Part shown: positions 15,099 to 16,247 of the stretch, one piece after another
Layout: each line of letters begins with the position of its first letter
Numbering within the stretch: position 1 is the stretch's first letter
Source: Acidobacteriota bacterium
GTDB taxonomy: Bacteria > Acidobacteriota > Terriglobia > Bryobacterales > Bryobacteraceae
DNA: 16,247 bases
Direction of reading: 5' to 3'
NCBI GenBank assembly: GCA_016871135.1
Contig: VFZQ01000033.1
Span: 1-16,247 of the forward strand
The notes under the pieces: generated by a model
Told to the model about the DNA's origin: nothing
What the model saw: only the letters and a program-made list of their open reading frames with translations
Databases searched by the model: none
Position numbers and translations under genes: made by a program

Positions 15099-15103
15099 CG
15101 AAG

Positions 15104-15460
15104 GTGATCGCCGAGGTCATCAGTCTTTCGGAATACGAATCGCAGGTCTCGAAACTGCTGACCGAGGACGAGCGCAGCGCGATGGAGTATTTTCTAGCCG
15201 CCGCACCAGAAGGCCACCCGGTCATCGCGGGAACGGGCGGGTTTCGGAAAGCACGATGGGCGCTCGCCGGTAAAGGCAAGAGCGGCGGCGCCCGCGTGAT
15301 CTACTTCTACATCTCTCCACCCGGGCAGTTGTTCCTGGCGGCGATCTACGCGAAGTCGAAACAAGCCAACCTGTCGCCAGCCGATCGGAATGTGCTGGCG
15401 GCGTTGGCAGCTGAAATTAAGAAGGCGGTGAAGCAATGGCAGCCAAACGAACCTCATTAG
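15104..15460 (+). CDS. higB: RelE/HigB-family toxin
   Basis: The 118-residue product resembles the HigB/RelE family of ribosome-dependent mRNA endonucleases. It shows the family order: a start VIAEVISLSEYESQVSKLL, GTGGFRKARWALAGKG (around 43-58), SGGARVIYFYISPPGQLFLA (59-78) and IYAKSKQANLS. GTG 15104 is taken as the start because the only earlier candidate (TTG 15068) lies inside the -35 box. The toxin precedes the antitoxin, as in higBA, and the two overlap by 25 bases. A neighbouring antitoxin of the XRE class supports the call. Catalytic residues cannot be assigned with confidence by eye. Confidence 0.85.
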   Translation: MIAEVISLSEYESQVSKLLTEDERSAMEYFLAAAPEGHPVIAGTGGFRKARWALAGKGKSGGARVIYFYISPPGQLFLAAIYAKSKQANLSPADRNVLAALAAEIKKAVKQWQPNEPH

Positions 15461-15741
15461 GATTGACGCTTGAGAAAGGCGCACGGGAAATACTCGCGCA
15501 TCTAAAGGGCGAAGCACGCCTCCCGGTACGCCGGGTTGTGTTACCCGACGAAGTCGATGTGCGTCGCATTCGCACCGACGCAGGCATGTCGCAGGCGGAG
15601 TTCGCCCGCGCGTTCTGCATCAATCCCCGGACGCTGCAGGAGTGGGAACAAGGGCGTCGCAAGCCGGATGCGACGACGCGTGCTTACCTGGCCGTGATTG
15701 CGAAGAACCGTAAGGCGGTGCTAGAGGCGCTGGTTTCTTAG
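15436..15741 (+). CDS. higA: HigA/XRE-family antitoxin
   Basis: The 101-residue antitoxin has a Cro/C1-type helix-turn-helix: VRRIRTDAGMSQAEFARAFC (42-61), then INPRTLQEWEQGRRKP. The order, with the HTH in the C-terminal half and toxin first, matches higBA systems. It should neutralise the upstream toxin and repress the shared promoter. ATG 15436 lies within the last codons of the toxin gene, after GAAGGCGG, so translation is coupled. Its stop overlaps that of the convergent propeller gene. Confidence 0.88.
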   Translation: MAAKRTSLGLTLEKGAREILAHLKGEARLPVRRVVLPDEVDVRRIRTDAGMSQAEFARAFCINPRTLQEWEQGRRKPDATTRAYLAVIAKNRKAVLEALVS

Positions 15742-16247
15742 TCTTCTCTCCACTTGCGGAAGAGGCGTTCGAGGCCGGTGGTGGGTTGGGGGAAGCCTTC
15801 GAGGAGATAGAGGTCGAAATTGACGTTGCGGGAGACCGCGGCTATCCCTCTGTCCGCGGGATTCACAGCCATCCCTCCACTGATCCCCGGTAGATCAAGT
15901 TCGACCTCGCGAAGAATCTTGCCGTCTTCAAGAGAGACCTCCAGCATCCGCTGTCCCTCCGACGGATGGGTTTGCAAATATGCGGTCTTTCCGCCTTCGC
16001 CGGCGGCGTAAAGAGCCGGAGAACCCGGAATCGTACCGATCTCTCGCGGAGTACCGCCATGAAGCGGAATGCGAATCAGAGTCGAGTTCTTCAGTCCGAA
16101 AATCGAATCACCAACCCAAATCATTCCCCGATTCGAGGTGGCGATCGAGAATTTCTCCGGCGATCCTCCGCCGTGCGCGGGAAGCTTCGATAAACCATCC
16201 TGGCTGGCAATTGCGATCAAGGATCCGTTTGTGCCGATCCCGACGAT
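15738..16247 (-). CDS. C-terminal part of a TolB/PD40 propeller protein, probably a second kinase; cut by window edge
   Basis: The 169 visible residues are open to the window edge. They show propeller-type strands such as GLSKLPAHGGGSPEKF and TLIRIPLHGGTPREIG, and end in YLLEGFPQPTTGLERLFRKW. This tail is nearly the same as that of the kinase gene at 12552, so the two are paralogs. The kinase domain, if present, lies beyond the right edge. The stop (TAA, 15738-15740) overlaps the antitoxin stop. Confidence 0.8.
   Translation of the reverse strand: MVGIGTNGSLIAIASQDGLSKLPAHGGGSPEKFSIATSNRGMIWVGDSIFGLKNSTLIRIPLHGGTPREIGTIPGSPALYAAGEGGKTAYLQTHPSEGQRMLEVSLEDGKILREVELDLPGISGGMAVNPADRGIAAVSRNVNFDLYLLEGFPQPTTGLERLFRKWRED

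Noticed and set aside
15068..15103. TTG start for the toxin
   Set aside because: It would lie inside the -35 box of its own promoter. GTG 15104 matches the family N-terminus.
1..16247. CRISPR array, insertion sequence, tRNA or rRNA
   Set aside because: I looked for regular repeats, transposase motifs, and the cloverleaf and rRNA signatures and found none.

Overview
This 16.2 kb window is high-GC bacterial DNA that looks like Acidobacteriota, most likely the Bryobacterales/Solibacter side. That placement is an inference. It rests on a Ser/Thr kinase fused to a TolB/PD40 propeller with a paralog beside it, a double-length ThyX, a GMC oxidoreductase paired with a gluconate-2-dehydrogenase subunit-3-like protein, and a PQQ dehydrogenase paired with a small cytochrome c. 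There is no rRNA, tRNA, CRISPR array or insertion sequence that I can see, and no gene-free stretch over 300 bases. The longest gaps are 759-860, 10142-10251 and 15048-15103.

Layout. (1) 1-758, minus: a short exported rhodanese whose catalytic Cys codon is TGA, followed by a TPR protein that runs off the left edge. The reading frame continues past the TGA, and a SECIS-like hairpin sits just downstream of it, so this is a candidate selenoprotein. (2) 861-2717, plus: a sigma-54 activator and a SRPBCC-fold protein. (3) 2698-5015, minus: thyX, a membrane-anchored protein split by a frameshift, and a small membrane protein. (4) dut (5036-5467, plus) lies head-to-head with thyX across only 20 bp. 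dUTPase makes dUMP, which ThyX methylates to dTMP. (5) 5386-7987, minus: three overlapping genes for a RecF/OLD-like ATPase, a TOPRIM-type (DUF3226-like) protein and a YihY/BrkB membrane protein. This is a possible defence-type cassette, and parts of it are clearly lower in GC than its surroundings. (6) 8010-10141, minus: a Tat-exported subunit-3-like protein and its GMC oxidoreductase. (7) 10252-12548, plus: a PQQ dehydrogenase and a di-haem cytochrome c, divergent from (6) across a perfect 9-bp palindrome. (8) 12552-15047, minus: a Ser/Thr kinase with a C-terminal propeller. (9) 15104-15741, plus: a HigB/HigA-type toxin-antitoxin pair behind a strong promoter that carries an inverted repeat. 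(10) 15738-16247, minus: the C-terminal end of a second propeller protein, probably another kinase.

The genes are very tightly packed. Start/stop overlaps (ATGA, GTGA, TGATG, TAATG) are the rule within operons, and all four convergent junctions overlap or nearly touch. The strongest leads are the UGA-containing rhodanese, the ATPase-TOPRIM-YihY cassette, and the thyX/dut head-to-head arrangement.
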